A DNA stretch of 64,000 bases from CBDFLT01 sp965249225 (GCA_965249225.1 CBDFLT010000009.1:186001-250000); one strand, 5' to 3'. Shown: positions 1 through 9,003, counted from the first letter of the stretch. Made by a program: numbers and translations. The notes: generated by a model from the sequence alone, not told the origin.

Positions 1-648
1 CCGCTCCCGAATTTGCTCCACCTCATCCCTGATCCGCACAAGGAGTTTTTTCGCTTCCGCGGGGTCCGAGTCCAACATCGCCTCACATTCACCCAGGCGG
101 TGCCAGGCGAGGAGTAGGCTCGTCTGGACTCTACCGTGGAGCATCTCGGCGATCTCCTTGCGAACCGAATCCTCCGCGGTGGTGATCCGCTCTCTCGATC
201 GCCTCAAGTCATCTTCGGCACGCACGCGGGTGGTCACCTCGAGGCTCAGTTGACGGTTGGCCTCCCGTAGCTCTTCGACCCTTCGCTCGACCCGGTTCTC
301 CAGCTCCAGGTTAGCGAACTCCAACTCGTCGCGCTGCTTTGAGATCGTTCGCCACCCTCTCCACACGATAAATACCAGGCCGCCATACGTGATGATGAAG
401 CCACCGCCCAACGTTCCGTACGTCACCGACCTGAGGTTGCGCAGGTCACGGCTGATTTCTGAGATAGACTGCCGATTAGCCACTTGTCCAGCCCCAGTAG
501 GAGCGCCAAACGTCTGCTGTTCCAGGGTCTCGAGATCACTGTTGAGTCCCACGGTAATGACCACTGAAATGACCACACCGAGCACCACCATGATCACGCC
601 GCCGAGGACGCAAAATCGGACGAGTAGATTTTCGTTTCGATCGTTCAC
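1..648 (-). CDS. NarL-family sensor histidine kinase, N-terminal part (cut by window edge)
   Basis: The minus-strand frame is open from a GTG at 648 to the window edge (216 codons), with an in-frame stop just upstream of the GTG, so only the 3' end is missing. The protein has two membrane segments (about residues 8-34 and 77-97) around a roughly 45-residue external loop. A charged coiled coil (about 104-155) follows, then a HisKA_3-type dimerisation/phosphoacceptor segment with the motif EIAEMLHGRVQTSLL, where His171 is the expected phosphorylation site. The ATPase domain would lie outside the window. Kinases of this type phosphorylate LuxR/NarL-type regulators; none is visible here. The small extracytoplasmic loop suggests envelope or small-molecule sensing, but the signal is unknown. 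The residue after the His is Gly rather than the common Asp. Confidence 0.8.
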   Translation of the reverse strand, partial: MNDRNENLLVRFCVLGGVIMVVLGVVISVVITVGLNSDLETLEQQTFGAPTGAGQVANRQSISEISRDLRNLRSVTYGTLGGGFIITYGGLVFIVWRGWRTISKQRDELEFANLELENRVERRVEELREANRQLSLEVTTRVRAEDDLRRSRERITTAEDSVRKEIAEMLHGRVQTSLLLAWHRLGECEAMLDSDPAEAKKLLVRIRDEVEQIRER

Positions 649-1037
649 ATCTACAACCTAGCTTTTCACTGCGCGGGAGGTGCAGTTAGATGGCCCCGTT
701 GGGGCTCCGCGTCGGTTCACGCGCTACCGGGGACTCCCCCTCATCAGAAAGGGCACCCCACAACGTTATGTAACGTAAAATATACACTTGGGGCAAGTCA
801 AGGAACAGATCGGAGTCGTTTGCCTTGTTCCGGGTTTAGGCGTCCGGCACCCCACGCAGCAGACTCACGGTAGGTCACCCGACACATAATCCGTTCAGGA
901 CTGGCATCGGTAGCTCAGCGCCCGGAGAAGGCTTTCACCAGGATGCGAATCAGCAGCCGGTCCAGAGCTGGCGCCCACACTCAGAGGCCACACTCCTGTA
1001 ACAGAGGAGTTTCATAGGAGCCGACCGAAGTGAGCCT
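649..1037. other. intergenic region, no gene seen
   Basis: About 390 bases between the kinase start and the end of the lipoprotein gene, both on the minus strand. It has an AT-rich stretch near 765-800 that could hold the kinase promoter, but no well-spaced -35/-10 pair stands out. No tRNA, long hairpin or convincing ORF is seen. Confidence 0.5.
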
Positions 1038-1613
1038 TCACGGGTTGGCGTTCAGCCACGCCTCGATGTTGCCAAAGTACTTCTGAAGCTCCTCCTCCAA
1101 TCGGGGGCCGGGGTCTATATAGGTAAACCCTCCGTTCGTCCCCTTACCGGTGTTGGGGGCAAAGCCGTATTTGCCGACCAGGGACGCCATCTGCCGCTTC
1201 GCCTCCTGGAGGTCCAGGCAAGGTTCCGACTGCCCTGGTGCCACGGGGTCTCTGCCGCAATGAGTGATTATCAGGCCGTCGATGTTGGTCCGCACGATGG
1301 GTCGCTCCCCATCGTCGATACGGGTCTTATAATCGATTGGGGCCAGCGTGCCATCCTGGAGCTGCTGGAACAGCTGCTCAAGCCTGCCTTTGACCGCCTT
1401 GAGATCGTCAAAGATGGCCTGGACGGTCGCAGGTTCGAGATCGGGGCGTTCCGATGGTGGTATGGGAATGGACGTGGCAACCACCACTCCCTTGTCGGGC
1501 TCATCGTGGGTCAGCGACGACGGCAAGGGAGCTTCGAGGGAGGAAGAGCAGCCGCCCCACGCTACCGCTAATACGATCAGTGCCAATATGGGGAGTAAGC
1601 GCATGTGTGACAC
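1038..1613 (-). CDS. putative lipoprotein of unknown function
   Basis: A 191-residue protein with an N-terminal signal peptide ending in a lipobox-like AWGGC at about residues 18-22, so the mature protein should be lipid-anchored on the outer face of the membrane. The rest is soluble, with a helical stretch (FDDLKAVKGRLEQLFQQL) and later Cys residues (TRCGRDP-like and EPCLDL regions) that might pair. No family is recognised. Two Met codons lie close together at the start (MSHMRLL), and the second would fit a shorter signal peptide equally well. It stands alone on the minus strand downstream of the cyclase-family gene. Confidence 0.7.
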   Translation of the reverse strand: MSHMRLLPILALIVLAVAWGGCSSSLEAPLPSSLTHDEPDKGVVVATSIPIPPSERPDLEPATVQAIFDDLKAVKGRLEQLFQQLQDGTLAPIDYKTRIDDGERPIVRTNIDGLIITHCGRDPVAPGQSEPCLDLQEAKRQMASLVGKYGFAPNTGKGTNGGFTYIDPGPRLEEELQKYFGNIEAWLNANP

Positions 1614-1690
1614 CTAGTTTAATTTCACGTTATCTTATCATAGCTAAGGCCATGCCTGGCCTAGCAGGGTGCCACGGGAGGCCCCATGAG

Positions 1691-2635
1691 TCAGAAGACG
1701 GCTATGGGGTTGACGGGCGAGCCGGTGCCATACTGGACCGGCAGAGGAGCGACGGTCATCGAGAACTCCCATCGGTTACGCTCGGCGCATGCCTTGGACA
1801 GCTTACCTAGGTTGGCGTTGTCGATGAGCCACAGCCCCAAGATCGGGATTCCGATCTGATGGACCGGGAGCTCCGGATGATCGTAGCCGCTGGGCACCAC
1901 GTCGTTGGCCGCGTCGGACCCAAGCATGGCTATGTCCCGCTCACGGAACCAGGGCACGCAGGCGGCGTGGGTCCCCGCAGTCGGCCCCTCCAGGTCCACC
2001 TGGCCCGTCTGGTGATAGCGCTCAAGATGTCCGTTACGTACGAACAGGACGTCCCCCGACTCCACTCTTACCCCCTGGGCCTTCTCCGCCGCCTCGAGCT
2101 CATCCGGGAAGATGGGCTCTCCAGGCTCCAGCCACGGGACACCTCGGAGCCTGGCTATGTCCAGCAGAACGCCCCTGGTCACCACACCCTCGGACAGCAG
2201 GTCAACCGCCCCCGCCCTCGCCCCCTCCTCCGCGCTGACCATCTTTGACGGAAACCCATTGTACATCTGGCCGTTCCAGAAGACGTGGCAGAGGGAGTCC
2301 AGGTGAGTGATGCTGAAGTCGTGATACTGAAAGCCGATGAAGTCCCCCGACATCTGCAGACCCTCGCTCACCTCCCCGGTTATGTACCCTTCCCCCGAAT
2401 AGGTGACGTACCGAAGAACGTTGGACGTCGGGTCTCTGGGCGGGTCGGTGTGGATCGTCCAGGCGCAGGACACCGACACGCCCTCCTTGACCAAGGACGC
2501 GGCCTGTCTCCGCTTCTCCTCGGTTATAAGGTTAACGGTCCCCAGCTGGTCTTCGGCGCCCCAGCGCCCCCAATTGGACAGCGACTCGGCGTATTTCAGC
2601 ACCTCTTCTTTTGTGGGTACAGCGCCCTTAGACAC
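1691..2635 (-). CDS. cyclase-family metal-dependent hydrolase (kynurenine formamidase-like)
   Basis: A 314-residue member of the cyclase family (Pfam PF04199), which includes bacterial kynurenine formamidase and other zinc-dependent amide or lactone hydrolases. The metal-binding signature is visible as FSITHLDSLCHVFW, corresponding to the family's HxGTHxDxPxH, and a second conserved stretch reads GTHAACVPWFRERDIAMLG. The start is set at a GTG preceded by GGGAGGAG at good spacing; a longer reading from 2677 has no ribosome site. It is divergent from the Rieske oxygenase gene, with about 170 bases between them. The pair may handle an aromatic or cyclic substrate, but the substrate cannot be read from sequence. 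Confidence 0.85.
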   Translation of the reverse strand: MSKGAVPTKEEVLKYAESLSNWGRWGAEDQLGTVNLITEEKRRQAASLVKEGVSVSCAWTIHTDPPRDPTSNVLRYVTYSGEGYITGEVSEGLQMSGDFIGFQYHDFSITHLDSLCHVFWNGQMYNGFPSKMVSAEEGARAGAVDLLSEGVVTRGVLLDIARLRGVPWLEPGEPIFPDELEAAEKAQGVRVESGDVLFVRNGHLERYHQTGQVDLEGPTAGTHAACVPWFRERDIAMLGSDAANDVVPSGYDHPELPVHQIGIPILGLWLIDNANLGKLSKACAERNRWEFSMTVAPLPVQYGTGSPVNPIAVF

Positions 2636-2806
2636 GGTCTCCTCCCTTCTTTTCTTCATAACTGTGAACGTCAACACAGCCTAGCACACTGCGGTACCAG
2701 CCATGGATCAATGGCCACGGGAAGTGCGGCAAATGGACGTTGACTATAACATAGAGACCTGATTACATTCGTGTTTATCTGATTTGACGCCGGAAGGAGG
2801 CGGCCT

Positions 2807-4030
2807 ATGGCCGGGCAAACTAATGGTCACTCCGACGGTAGGCCTCCCGAGCTGATCGAGAATCATCGGCAAGGACGGATACTGGAGCGGTCATTCTACA
2901 CCGATCCGGCCGTGTTCGAGCTTGAGGCGGAGAAGATCTTCCACAAGTACTGGCTCTACGCCGGGCACGTCAGCCAGATACCGAATCCGGGCGACTACTT
3001 CCTCCGAAATGTCCTGGACGAGTCGTTGATAATCATCCGGGGCGACGACGGCCAGGTGCACGCCCTGTACAACGTCTGCCGTCATCGGGGTTCGCAGATC
3101 TGCTGGGAAGAAACCGGCCATATGGGCAACCTGGTATGTCCCTACCATGCCTGGGTCTACAAGCGGGACGGGTCGCTCAAGCACGCCCGGCTGTTTCCCG
3201 AGGACTTCGACAAGTCGCGGTTCGGGCTCCACCGTGCGCCTGTGGAGGTCCTGGAGGGGTTCATCTTCTTCAGCCTGTCGAACGAACCGGTCGACTTCGA
3301 ACCCGTTTCGAGAGACCTCCGACCGCATCTGGAGTGGCATGACTTCGGTAGTGCCAAGGTGTGCCACACTGAGTACCTCGATCTCCATGCCAACTGGAAG
3401 ATCCTCAACGAGAACGCGCGCGAATGCTACCACTGCGGCCCGGCCCACCCCGACTTGTGCAGGGCCGTACCGTTCGCCGCGGCAACCGGCGCTCCGAAAT
3501 ACGTGCCGGAAGAAGAGCGACTTAACAAGCTCGCGGAGGCCCGATGGAGCGAGATTGGCCTACCCGCCCGAATGGTCGACCAGACGGTCGAGACCTGGTA
3601 CCAGGCTTTCCGCCTCCCCCTCTTCGAGAGTCACGTCAGCTTCACCCTGGATGGCCGAGCGGTGGCGCCCCTGATGGGATACTTCGAGCGACCGGAGGAC
3701 GCAGGGCAGCTGACCATGGGCATCCTTCCAACGTTTTGGTTTGAAGCCAGTTCAGACTACGCCGTGGTGATGTGCTTTACACCGGCGGAGCCGGCCCTGA
3801 CGAAGCTTAAGATGGACTGGCTGGTCCGTGGAGATGCGGTCGAGGGCCGTGACTACCAGGTGGAGCAATTGACGGAGATGTGGCGAGTAATTAGCGGGCA
3901 GGACTGGCAGCTATGCGAAGGAGCCCAGGTAGGGATCAGCTCTCGCCACTACGCGCCCGGGCCCCTGGCAGGTGTCGAGTCGTGGCTTGATACGCTGGTC
4001 CAGTGGTATCTAGGTCAGTTGAAGAGCTAG
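2807..4030 (+). CDS. Rieske non-heme iron ring-hydroxylating oxygenase, large subunit
   Basis: A 407-residue aromatic-ring-hydroxylating-type oxygenase alpha subunit. The Rieske [2Fe-2S] ligands are Cys91-x-His93 and Cys111-x2-His114. The mononuclear iron site begins at ECYHCGPAHP, with His209 and His214 as the facial-triad histidines. A GGAGG lies just before the ATG. These enzymes need a ferredoxin/reductase to supply electrons; none is encoded nearby, and there is no small beta subunit, so it may be an alpha-only homotrimer drawing on a general reductase. The final TAG lies in the CTAG that an insertion sequence duplicated, so the gene ends exactly at the element boundary and is intact. 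The substrate is unknown; relatives oxidise aromatics, choline/carnitine-type amines or sterols. Confidence 0.92.
   Translation: MAGQTNGHSDGRPPELIENHRQGRILERSFYTDPAVFELEAEKIFHKYWLYAGHVSQIPNPGDYFLRNVLDESLIIIRGDDGQVHALYNVCRHRGSQICWEETGHMGNLVCPYHAWVYKRDGSLKHARLFPEDFDKSRFGLHRAPVEVLEGFIFFSLSNEPVDFEPVSRDLRPHLEWHDFGSAKVCHTEYLDLHANWKILNENARECYHCGPAHPDLCRAVPFAAATGAPKYVPEEERLNKLAEARWSEIGLPARMVDQTVETWYQAFRLPLFESHVSFTLDGRAVAPLMGYFERPEDAGQLTMGILPTFWFEASSDYAVVMCFTPAEPALTKLKMDWLVRGDAVEGRDYQVEQLTEMWRVISGQDWQLCEGAQVGISSRHYAPGPLAGVESWLDTLVQWYLGQLKS
4027..4030. repeat. target-site duplication CTAG, left side of IS copy 1
   Basis: CTAG here is repeated at 5256-5259 directly after the element. It fits the YTAR target preference of the IS5 group. 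The last three bases are the Rieske gene's stop codon. Confidence 0.93.
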
Positions 4031-5255
4031 GGAACCTCTGAATAACCCTTCATATGCTGGATTGAATTGATTGCAGGGGTAGTTCGAAGATGTTCAATTC
4101 TTTGCGATGGCCCATCAGGCTGTTGCGGCCCTAAATCGGGTCTGTTTGGGCTTCGAAAGCGGGCTCTGCCGGGGGCGTGTCGCCGCTATCAACCTGATTT
4201 GGGCGCACTTCTCTCTCGTCACACCGCCAAGTGGCGCTCGGCTGTCATCAAGTTGGCAAACCCCAGCAGCAACGCCAGCCGTTGCGTGTTCTTGGCCAGT
4301 CCACGATACCGCACCTTGGCGTAGCCAAAGTGACGCTTCACATACAGGAACGGATGCTCCACCTTCGCCCTGACCGACGCCTTGCGCTTCTCCGCCAACG
4401 CCTCCTCGCTTTCAGGTGCTAGCTGCCGACGCCGACCGGGCTTCATCGCCACGCGCCACTCCACATCCAACTCTCGGTTCTCCTCCCGCTTATCGACTCC
4501 CTGATACCCCGCATCGCCCCACACCCGCGTCTCTCCACCGTGTAGTAACCGGTGAGTTTCGGTCACGTCATGCACGTTCGCTGATGTCATAGCTACACTA
4601 TGCACCACCCCTGTCTCTTCGTCCGCCCCGATGTGCACCTTCATACCGAAGCTCCACTTGTTGCCCTTCTTGGTCTGGTGCATCTCTGGGTCACGCTCCC
4701 GGGCACGGTTCTTAGTCGACGACGGCGCCTCGATGATGCTCGCGTCCACTATAGTCCCCTCCCGAAGACGAAGCCCCTGAGTCTCCAGGTGGACGTTGAT
4801 GGTCTTGAACAGACCTTCGCCAAGATCGTGCTCCTCCAGCAAGTGGCGGAAGTTCAGGATCGTCGTCTCGTCAGGCAGAGGGCCCGACAGCCTCAGGCCC
4901 ACGAATCGCCTCACCGACTCGACCTCGTATAGCATGTCTTCCATCCCAGGGTCGCTCAGGTTGTAGAACAGCTGCACGCAGTGTATGCGAAGCATCGCCG
5001 ACAGCTCATACGGATGCCGGCCTCGGCCAGCCTCGGGATAGTATGGTCGAATGCGACTCTCCAACTGTCCCCACGGTATCAGACCGTCCATGCGCTCCAG
5101 AAACAGCTCCCGCCGAGTCTTGCGCTTCTTACACTCGTACTCCAGGTCCGCAAATGTCGGCTGGTTCATCTACTCTTGCTCCCGTCCTTAGTCAGTTCGT
5201 CTCCACTTGTCATGGTACTATGCCACCATAATCCACGGACTTGTTCAGAGTATCC
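4031..5255 (-). mobile_element. IS5-group insertion sequence, copy 1 (1,225 bp)
   Basis: A complete element. The ends are imperfect inverted repeats: GGAACCTCTGAATAA at the left and, read inward, GGATACTCTGAACAA at the right (12 of 15 match). It is bounded by CTAG duplications and carries one transposase gene on the minus strand; about 190 bases between the transposase stop and the left end look non-coding. I saw no base difference from the second copy at 36489-37713, which implies recent movement. Confidence 0.95.
4219..5169 (-). CDS. IS5-family DDE transposase (copy 1)
   Basis: A 316-residue transposase closely resembling InsH of E. coli IS5 along its whole length, with shared blocks such as TTILNFRHLLE, DASIIEAPSSTKN, RDPEMHQTKKGN and VEHPF. 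The DDE catalytic residues are Asp142, Asp219 (GDAGYQG) and Glu271 (VEHPF). It is full length and uninterrupted, so probably active. It acts in the cytoplasm on the element's terminal repeats, cutting and joining at YTAR targets. The translated product is identical to that of the second copy. Confidence 0.96.
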   Translation of the reverse strand: MNQPTFADLEYECKKRKTRRELFLERMDGLIPWGQLESRIRPYYPEAGRGRHPYELSAMLRIHCVQLFYNLSDPGMEDMLYEVESVRRFVGLRLSGPLPDETTILNFRHLLEEHDLGEGLFKTINVHLETQGLRLREGTIVDASIIEAPSSTKNRARERDPEMHQTKKGNKWSFGMKVHIGADEETGVVHSVAMTSANVHDVTETHRLLHGGETRVWGDAGYQGVDKREENRELDVEWRVAMKPGRRRQLAPESEEALAEKRKASVRAKVEHPFLYVKRHFGYAKVRYRGLAKNTQRLALLLGFANLMTAERHLAV

Positions 5256-5259
5256 CTAG
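5256..5259. repeat. target-site duplication CTAG, right side of IS copy 1
   Basis: Partner of 4027-4030. Read on the minus strand, its TAG is the stop codon of the NHL-repeat gene, because CTAG is its own reverse complement. Confidence 0.93.
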
Positions 5260-6278
5260 AATCCTCTTTGATATACCTGAAACCGGTTACGGGCGGTCTC
5301 CGTTACGTAGAGCCGTCCTTCTTCATCCAGTTTCACCGACGCCGGGCCACAGAAGTAGGGCTCAGTCTGGGATGAGACCAGGTACGGCGTGCTGTAGCGA
5401 GAAGACAACTCAGGCATAAGGTCGGCCTTGTCTCGGAGCGCCCTTTCCTCCGGGTTGCCGGCATAGTACTGCTCGGCCCACTTGGAGTTGGTGGCCTGGC
5501 CTCTCAACATCACGACGAAACCGCCATCCGGCCCCAACACCTGCACGCGTTCATTCCCCCAGTCGGCGACGTAGATGTACCCCTCCGGGTCCACGGCTAC
5601 CGAGGCGGGCCGGTGGAACTGACCGTCACCCTGTCCAGACTCGCCGAACTCGGCCAGGAACCGGCCATCCGGGGTGAACTTCTGTATCCGGTCGTTGCGC
5701 CAGTCGGCCACGTACACGTCGCCATGCGAGTCTAACGTGATACCCCACGGCAGGTTGAACTGGCCTTCACCATCGCCAAACTCGCCCCACTGAAGAAGAT
5801 ATTCGCCGTCGGAGGTGAACTTCTGGACCCGGTTGTTGTTCTGGTCCACGACGTACACGTTGCCCTCGGCGTCGAAGGCGAGCCCTGAGGGTCCGTCGAG
5901 CTGTCCGTCGCCTGTGCCGAGCTCCCCCCATCTACCCAGGTATTTACTCGATGACTCGAACACGCTGATGCGGTGGTTGTACTCATCGGCGACGTAGACG
6001 CGCTCCCGGCTGTCCATGGCGACGGCGGCCGGCAGCCTGAACTGGCCGTCTCCATCGCCGTGGGAGCCGATCTCGTAGAGGTAGTCCTCGTCGAGGGTCA
6101 ATACGCCGACCCGGGAAAAGAAGGGCGCGCCCCGATTCAGGAGGAAGATACGCCCATCCCTGCCAACCGCCAGATCGACGGGGTCCTTGAACCCACGGCC
6201 GAGCTGTTCGTTGTTTACGAACCCGATGGTCTTCAGATAGGTCAGCGTGAACGGCTTGGTGGCGCCCTGTGTGCTCAA
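5256..6278 (-). CDS. NHL-repeat beta-propeller protein
   Basis: A 340-residue protein made almost entirely of NHL repeats: about five to six units with the recurrent pattern GDGQF-hydrophobic-P-xG(I/L)A-D-G-(N/D)VYVAD-NxRI/VQxF, spaced roughly 47 residues apart. NHL propellers are ligand- or protein-binding scaffolds; some act as hydrolases or sensors. No signal peptide is visible, so a cytoplasmic place is likely unless export is non-classical. The start is a TTG with AGGG upstream; no in-frame ATG gives a full first repeat. The stop codon TAG lies in the CTAG duplicated by IS copy 1 and is preserved. It is convergent with the Rieske gene and upstream of nothing on its own strand before the element. 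Confidence 0.88.
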   Translation of the reverse strand: MSTQGATKPFTLTYLKTIGFVNNEQLGRGFKDPVDLAVGRDGRIFLLNRGAPFFSRVGVLTLDEDYLYEIGSHGDGDGQFRLPAAVAMDSRERVYVADEYNHRISVFESSSKYLGRWGELGTGDGQLDGPSGLAFDAEGNVYVVDQNNNRVQKFTSDGEYLLQWGEFGDGEGQFNLPWGITLDSHGDVYVADWRNDRIQKFTPDGRFLAEFGESGQGDGQFHRPASVAVDPEGYIYVADWGNERVQVLGPDGGFVVMLRGQATNSKWAEQYYAGNPEERALRDKADLMPELSSRYSTPYLVSSQTEPYFCGPASVKLDEEGRLYVTETARNRFQVYQRGF

Positions 6279-6407
6279 TTCTTACCCTATTGATCGTCAA
6301 TTGAAGAGAGACGGCGTCCAATCACGATAATTCCAGCTGCTGGGTGCATGAGGTCCCATCGCGGGGACCCTGTGCCAGATACACGCCGGGGGAGACAGGA
6401 GGGATGG

Positions 6408-7850
6408 CTAGGCCAGCTGGTACTCTCTCATCGAGGCGATGAGACCGAGCAGCTCACCGACGCGTTTCTCGCTCGCGTCACCACGCTCATGCCCCTTCAG
6501 CGATAGGTCCCCTTGCTTCGCCGCTTGTTCGACCAGCGTGGCCCGCGTCTCCTCCGACACGTCGATCGGCCCCATCAGGTCGAGGCAGCTATCCACCAGG
6601 TGCTCGGGCGAGAAGACGCCGCCGTTCTGAGACGCAAGCCTATCGATTATGGCCCGCACGCCGGGCTTTTCCACGTCTGACAACTCATCGGCGGCGAAGT
6701 TGACCCGCTCCACCAGCGACCCGCTGTTTATCCACTCGGCCCCCTCGTGCCAGCCCTCCACCGACGGCGGGTTCATAAGGGCCTGGCCCATATAGGCGTT
6801 TATGTTCGCGAACTCGATCATATCCAGCGTGGGCCTGGTGACTCCTCCGCTGAGCCGCAGGGTCCCTACTACCATCTCTGCAGGGCCCTTCACTCGCCCA
6901 AAACGTGCCTCATTCGACTTGAAGAAGTCGGAGTTGAACAGCGCCCGCAGCACCGAGCGGATCTCGTGATCGCTCTCCATGTAGGCGTTGGCTAAGGTCT
7001 CGATGGCGTCAGGGTTTCGGGGAGGGGTATGGGGCCACTGGGGCACCGGCGCCTCGTCGGCCACGAAGAAGTCGAACAGGTGCCGGGCGACGAACCGTGC
7101 CGTGGCAGGCTGACGGCATATGATGTCTATGATGTCCTCGCCGTTGAAACGGCCCGTCTCCCCCAAGAACGTCTTCTCTCCGTCATCGTGGTCGTAATCC
7201 CGATAGTTGAAATGGTAACCAAGGTGATTGTAGGGCCAGATGGAGTTCATGCTAGAGCGATACGACATATACTCGGCGTTGCCAACTGTCCATCCGGTGA
7301 AGGCCCGGGCGCACTCCTTGAGGTCCTGCTCGGTGTAGTTGCCGACCCCCATCGAGAACAGCTCCAGCAACTCTCTGCCGTAGTTCTCGTTGATAGCATC
7401 CCCGTGGTTCGTGTCGTTGTTGAGGTAGATGATCATGGCCGGGTCTCTCGACAGCTCCAGCAACAGCTCGTCGAACCTCCCCAGACCGTACTGCCGAAAC
7501 ATATCGACCTGACCCAGGACCGGCATGGTGGCGGTAATTGTGGAGTGACTTGTGGGGAGCACGCCGTGCCAAAAGAGGGCGATCTTCTCCTCCAATGGGC
7601 ACTTGGTGGTTACCATGCGGTACTGCCAGTAAGCACCGATGGCGTTTTCCTCCACGTCGAACGTGCGGAAGTTCTCGTGGTAGCGTCGAATGATGTCGTC
7701 CGGCATGTTCTGGGGGTCACCGGGATGGAGCAGCTCCTCTACCGCCGCCTCGTAACCCATCGCCTGGTAGTGCTCAAGCTCATCCCGCGTAGCCCCGAAT
7801 CCGGCCCGACGCAGCAGATGCGCCGTCAGCGCGACATCTTTGTCGCTCAT
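6408..7850 (-). CDS. DUF1800 family protein
   Basis: A 480-residue DUF1800 protein, recognised from HLLRRAGFGATRDEL at the N-terminus, the EEKIALFWHGVLPTS block, and NENYGRELLELFSMGVG with RAFTGW. The family is of unknown biochemical role and is usually encoded next to a DUF1501 protein, as here: the partner gene ends 4 bases upstream, so they form an operon. No signal peptide is evident on this member. The pair is widespread in Planctomycetes and some Chloroflexota and has been suggested to act on extracellular or envelope polymers; that is inference only. Confidence 0.9.
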   Translation of the reverse strand: MSDKDVALTAHLLRRAGFGATRDELEHYQAMGYEAAVEELLHPGDPQNMPDDIIRRYHENFRTFDVEENAIGAYWQYRMVTTKCPLEEKIALFWHGVLPTSHSTITATMPVLGQVDMFRQYGLGRFDELLLELSRDPAMIIYLNNDTNHGDAINENYGRELLELFSMGVGNYTEQDLKECARAFTGWTVGNAEYMSYRSSMNSIWPYNHLGYHFNYRDYDHDDGEKTFLGETGRFNGEDIIDIICRQPATARFVARHLFDFFVADEAPVPQWPHTPPRNPDAIETLANAYMESDHEIRSVLRALFNSDFFKSNEARFGRVKGPAEMVVGTLRLSGGVTRPTLDMIEFANINAYMGQALMNPPSVEGWHEGAEWINSGSLVERVNFAADELSDVEKPGVRAIIDRLASQNGGVFSPEHLVDSCLDLMGPIDVSEETRATLVEQAAKQGDLSLKGHERGDASEKRVGELLGLIASMREYQLA

Positions 7851-7854
7851 AACT

Positions 7855-9003
7855 TTACTTCTTCAGGAAGTCGAACTGCTCGAACGTGCCGTTGACTATC
7901 GGCGCAGCCTCCAGACCCATCCACTGGTCCAGAAGCGTCGCGTACGTGCCCCGAAAGTCGTTGTTGGCTTGCCAGTCTCCGTCCAACTGGTCCTTCTCCT
8001 CTATCGATGGGTACTCTCCGTAAAACCCACCCTTCACCGACCCCCCTATCACAAACGACATTCCCCCTGAGCCATGGTCCGTACCCGACCCGTTGTCCGT
8101 GATCCTACGTCCAAACTCCGTGAACACCAGGATCGCTGTGTCTTCTTCTCTTCCTTGACCCTTCAGGTCGTCCATGAAGTCGCGTATCGCCGTCCCTAAC
8201 TCTGTCCACAGCTTCGCATGTACCGACAGCTCAGACGCATGCGTGTCGTAGCTCCCGTGCTCCGCATAGTAGATCCGTGTTCCCAAGTCCGCCGTCAGCA
8301 CTCGCGCTATGTCTCGCATACTCTGTGCTATTCCGTTGGACGCGTACTCCACGTTCGACTCGTACTTCTCTGGAGCCGTCCTCAGTATGTCCGCTCCCTT
8401 CAACGCTCCCGTACCTGTCTGTCCCAAAAACTCCATCACCGCATCACTACCCTCGGACGCTCCGTACATCTTCCCAAACGCCTCCAGTGCGTACTCTCGC
8501 AACCACTGGTCCTGTACGTCCGGAAACAGTCCGTACGTCTCCAGGTTCCCCACCGACGCCACAGGTACCCCACTACAGTGCAGAGACCTAGGCAACCCTC
8601 GCCCAAAGTTCACTCCCGTCAGTACGTTCTCTCCCTTAGGGTCCAATTCCCTTATCGCCCTTCCCAACCACCCCTCATCTCCCACTTTCTCCGGCTCCGC
8701 CGTGTGCCATATGTCCATCGACCTGAAGTGCGATCGGTTAGGGTTCGGGTATCCTGTCCCCAGTATTATCGCCACCTTCCCCTCGTCCCATAGCTCCTTT
8801 ATCGGTCCCATCGTCGGGTGGAAACCCACCTCGTCGTTTATCTTCAGCACTTCCTCCGCCTCTATCCGCACCGTAGGGCGATAGTCGTAGTACAACCCGT
8901 TCGTGTACGGCACCACCGTGTTCATCGCGTCGTTGCCGCCCGATAGCTGCACTACCACCAAATTCCTCTTCTGGCCGTTGCTTCCGTTCCCTTTACTCCC
9001 CAT
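7855..9003 (-). CDS. DUF1501 family protein
   Basis: A 382-residue DUF1501 protein (alkaline phosphatase/sulfatase-like fold). It shows VQLSGGNDAMNTVVPY near the N-terminus, NRSHFRSMDIWHT, and FTEFGRRITDNGSGTDHGSGG near the C-terminal third, the last holding candidate metal/phosphate-binding His and Asp residues. The usual twin-arginine signal seen in many members is absent or very short here. Translationally linked to the downstream DUF1800 gene (4-base gap). Codon use over roughly 7980-9000 differs from neighbours: third positions favour G and A, with ATA, GGG, AGG and TTG common, while the last 40 or so codons return to C-ended codons. Confidence 0.9.
   Translation of the reverse strand: MGSKGNGSNGQKRNLVVVQLSGGNDAMNTVVPYTNGLYYDYRPTVRIEAEEVLKINDEVGFHPTMGPIKELWDEGKVAIILGTGYPNPNRSHFRSMDIWHTAEPEKVGDEGWLGRAIRELDPKGENVLTGVNFGRGLPRSLHCSGVPVASVGNLETYGLFPDVQDQWLREYALEAFGKMYGASEGSDAVMEFLGQTGTGALKGADILRTAPEKYESNVEYASNGIAQSMRDIARVLTADLGTRIYYAEHGSYDTHASELSVHAKLWTELGTAIRDFMDDLKGQGREEDTAILVFTEFGRRITDNGSGTDHGSGGMSFVIGGSVKGGFYGEYPSIEEKDQLDGDWQANNDFRGTYATLLDQWMGLEAAPIVNGTFEQFDFLKK

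Noticed and set aside
257..661. A 134-residue plus-strand ORF
   Set aside because: It is opposite the sensor kinase, whose frame shows clear kinase motifs; the ORF product is Ser/Arg/Thr-rich shadow sequence.
8218..8884. Several long plus-strand ORFs across the DUF1501 gene
   Set aside because: They arise from the G/A-ended codon bias of the minus-strand gene; their products are low-complexity Ser/Arg/Pro/Tyr sequence with no motif.
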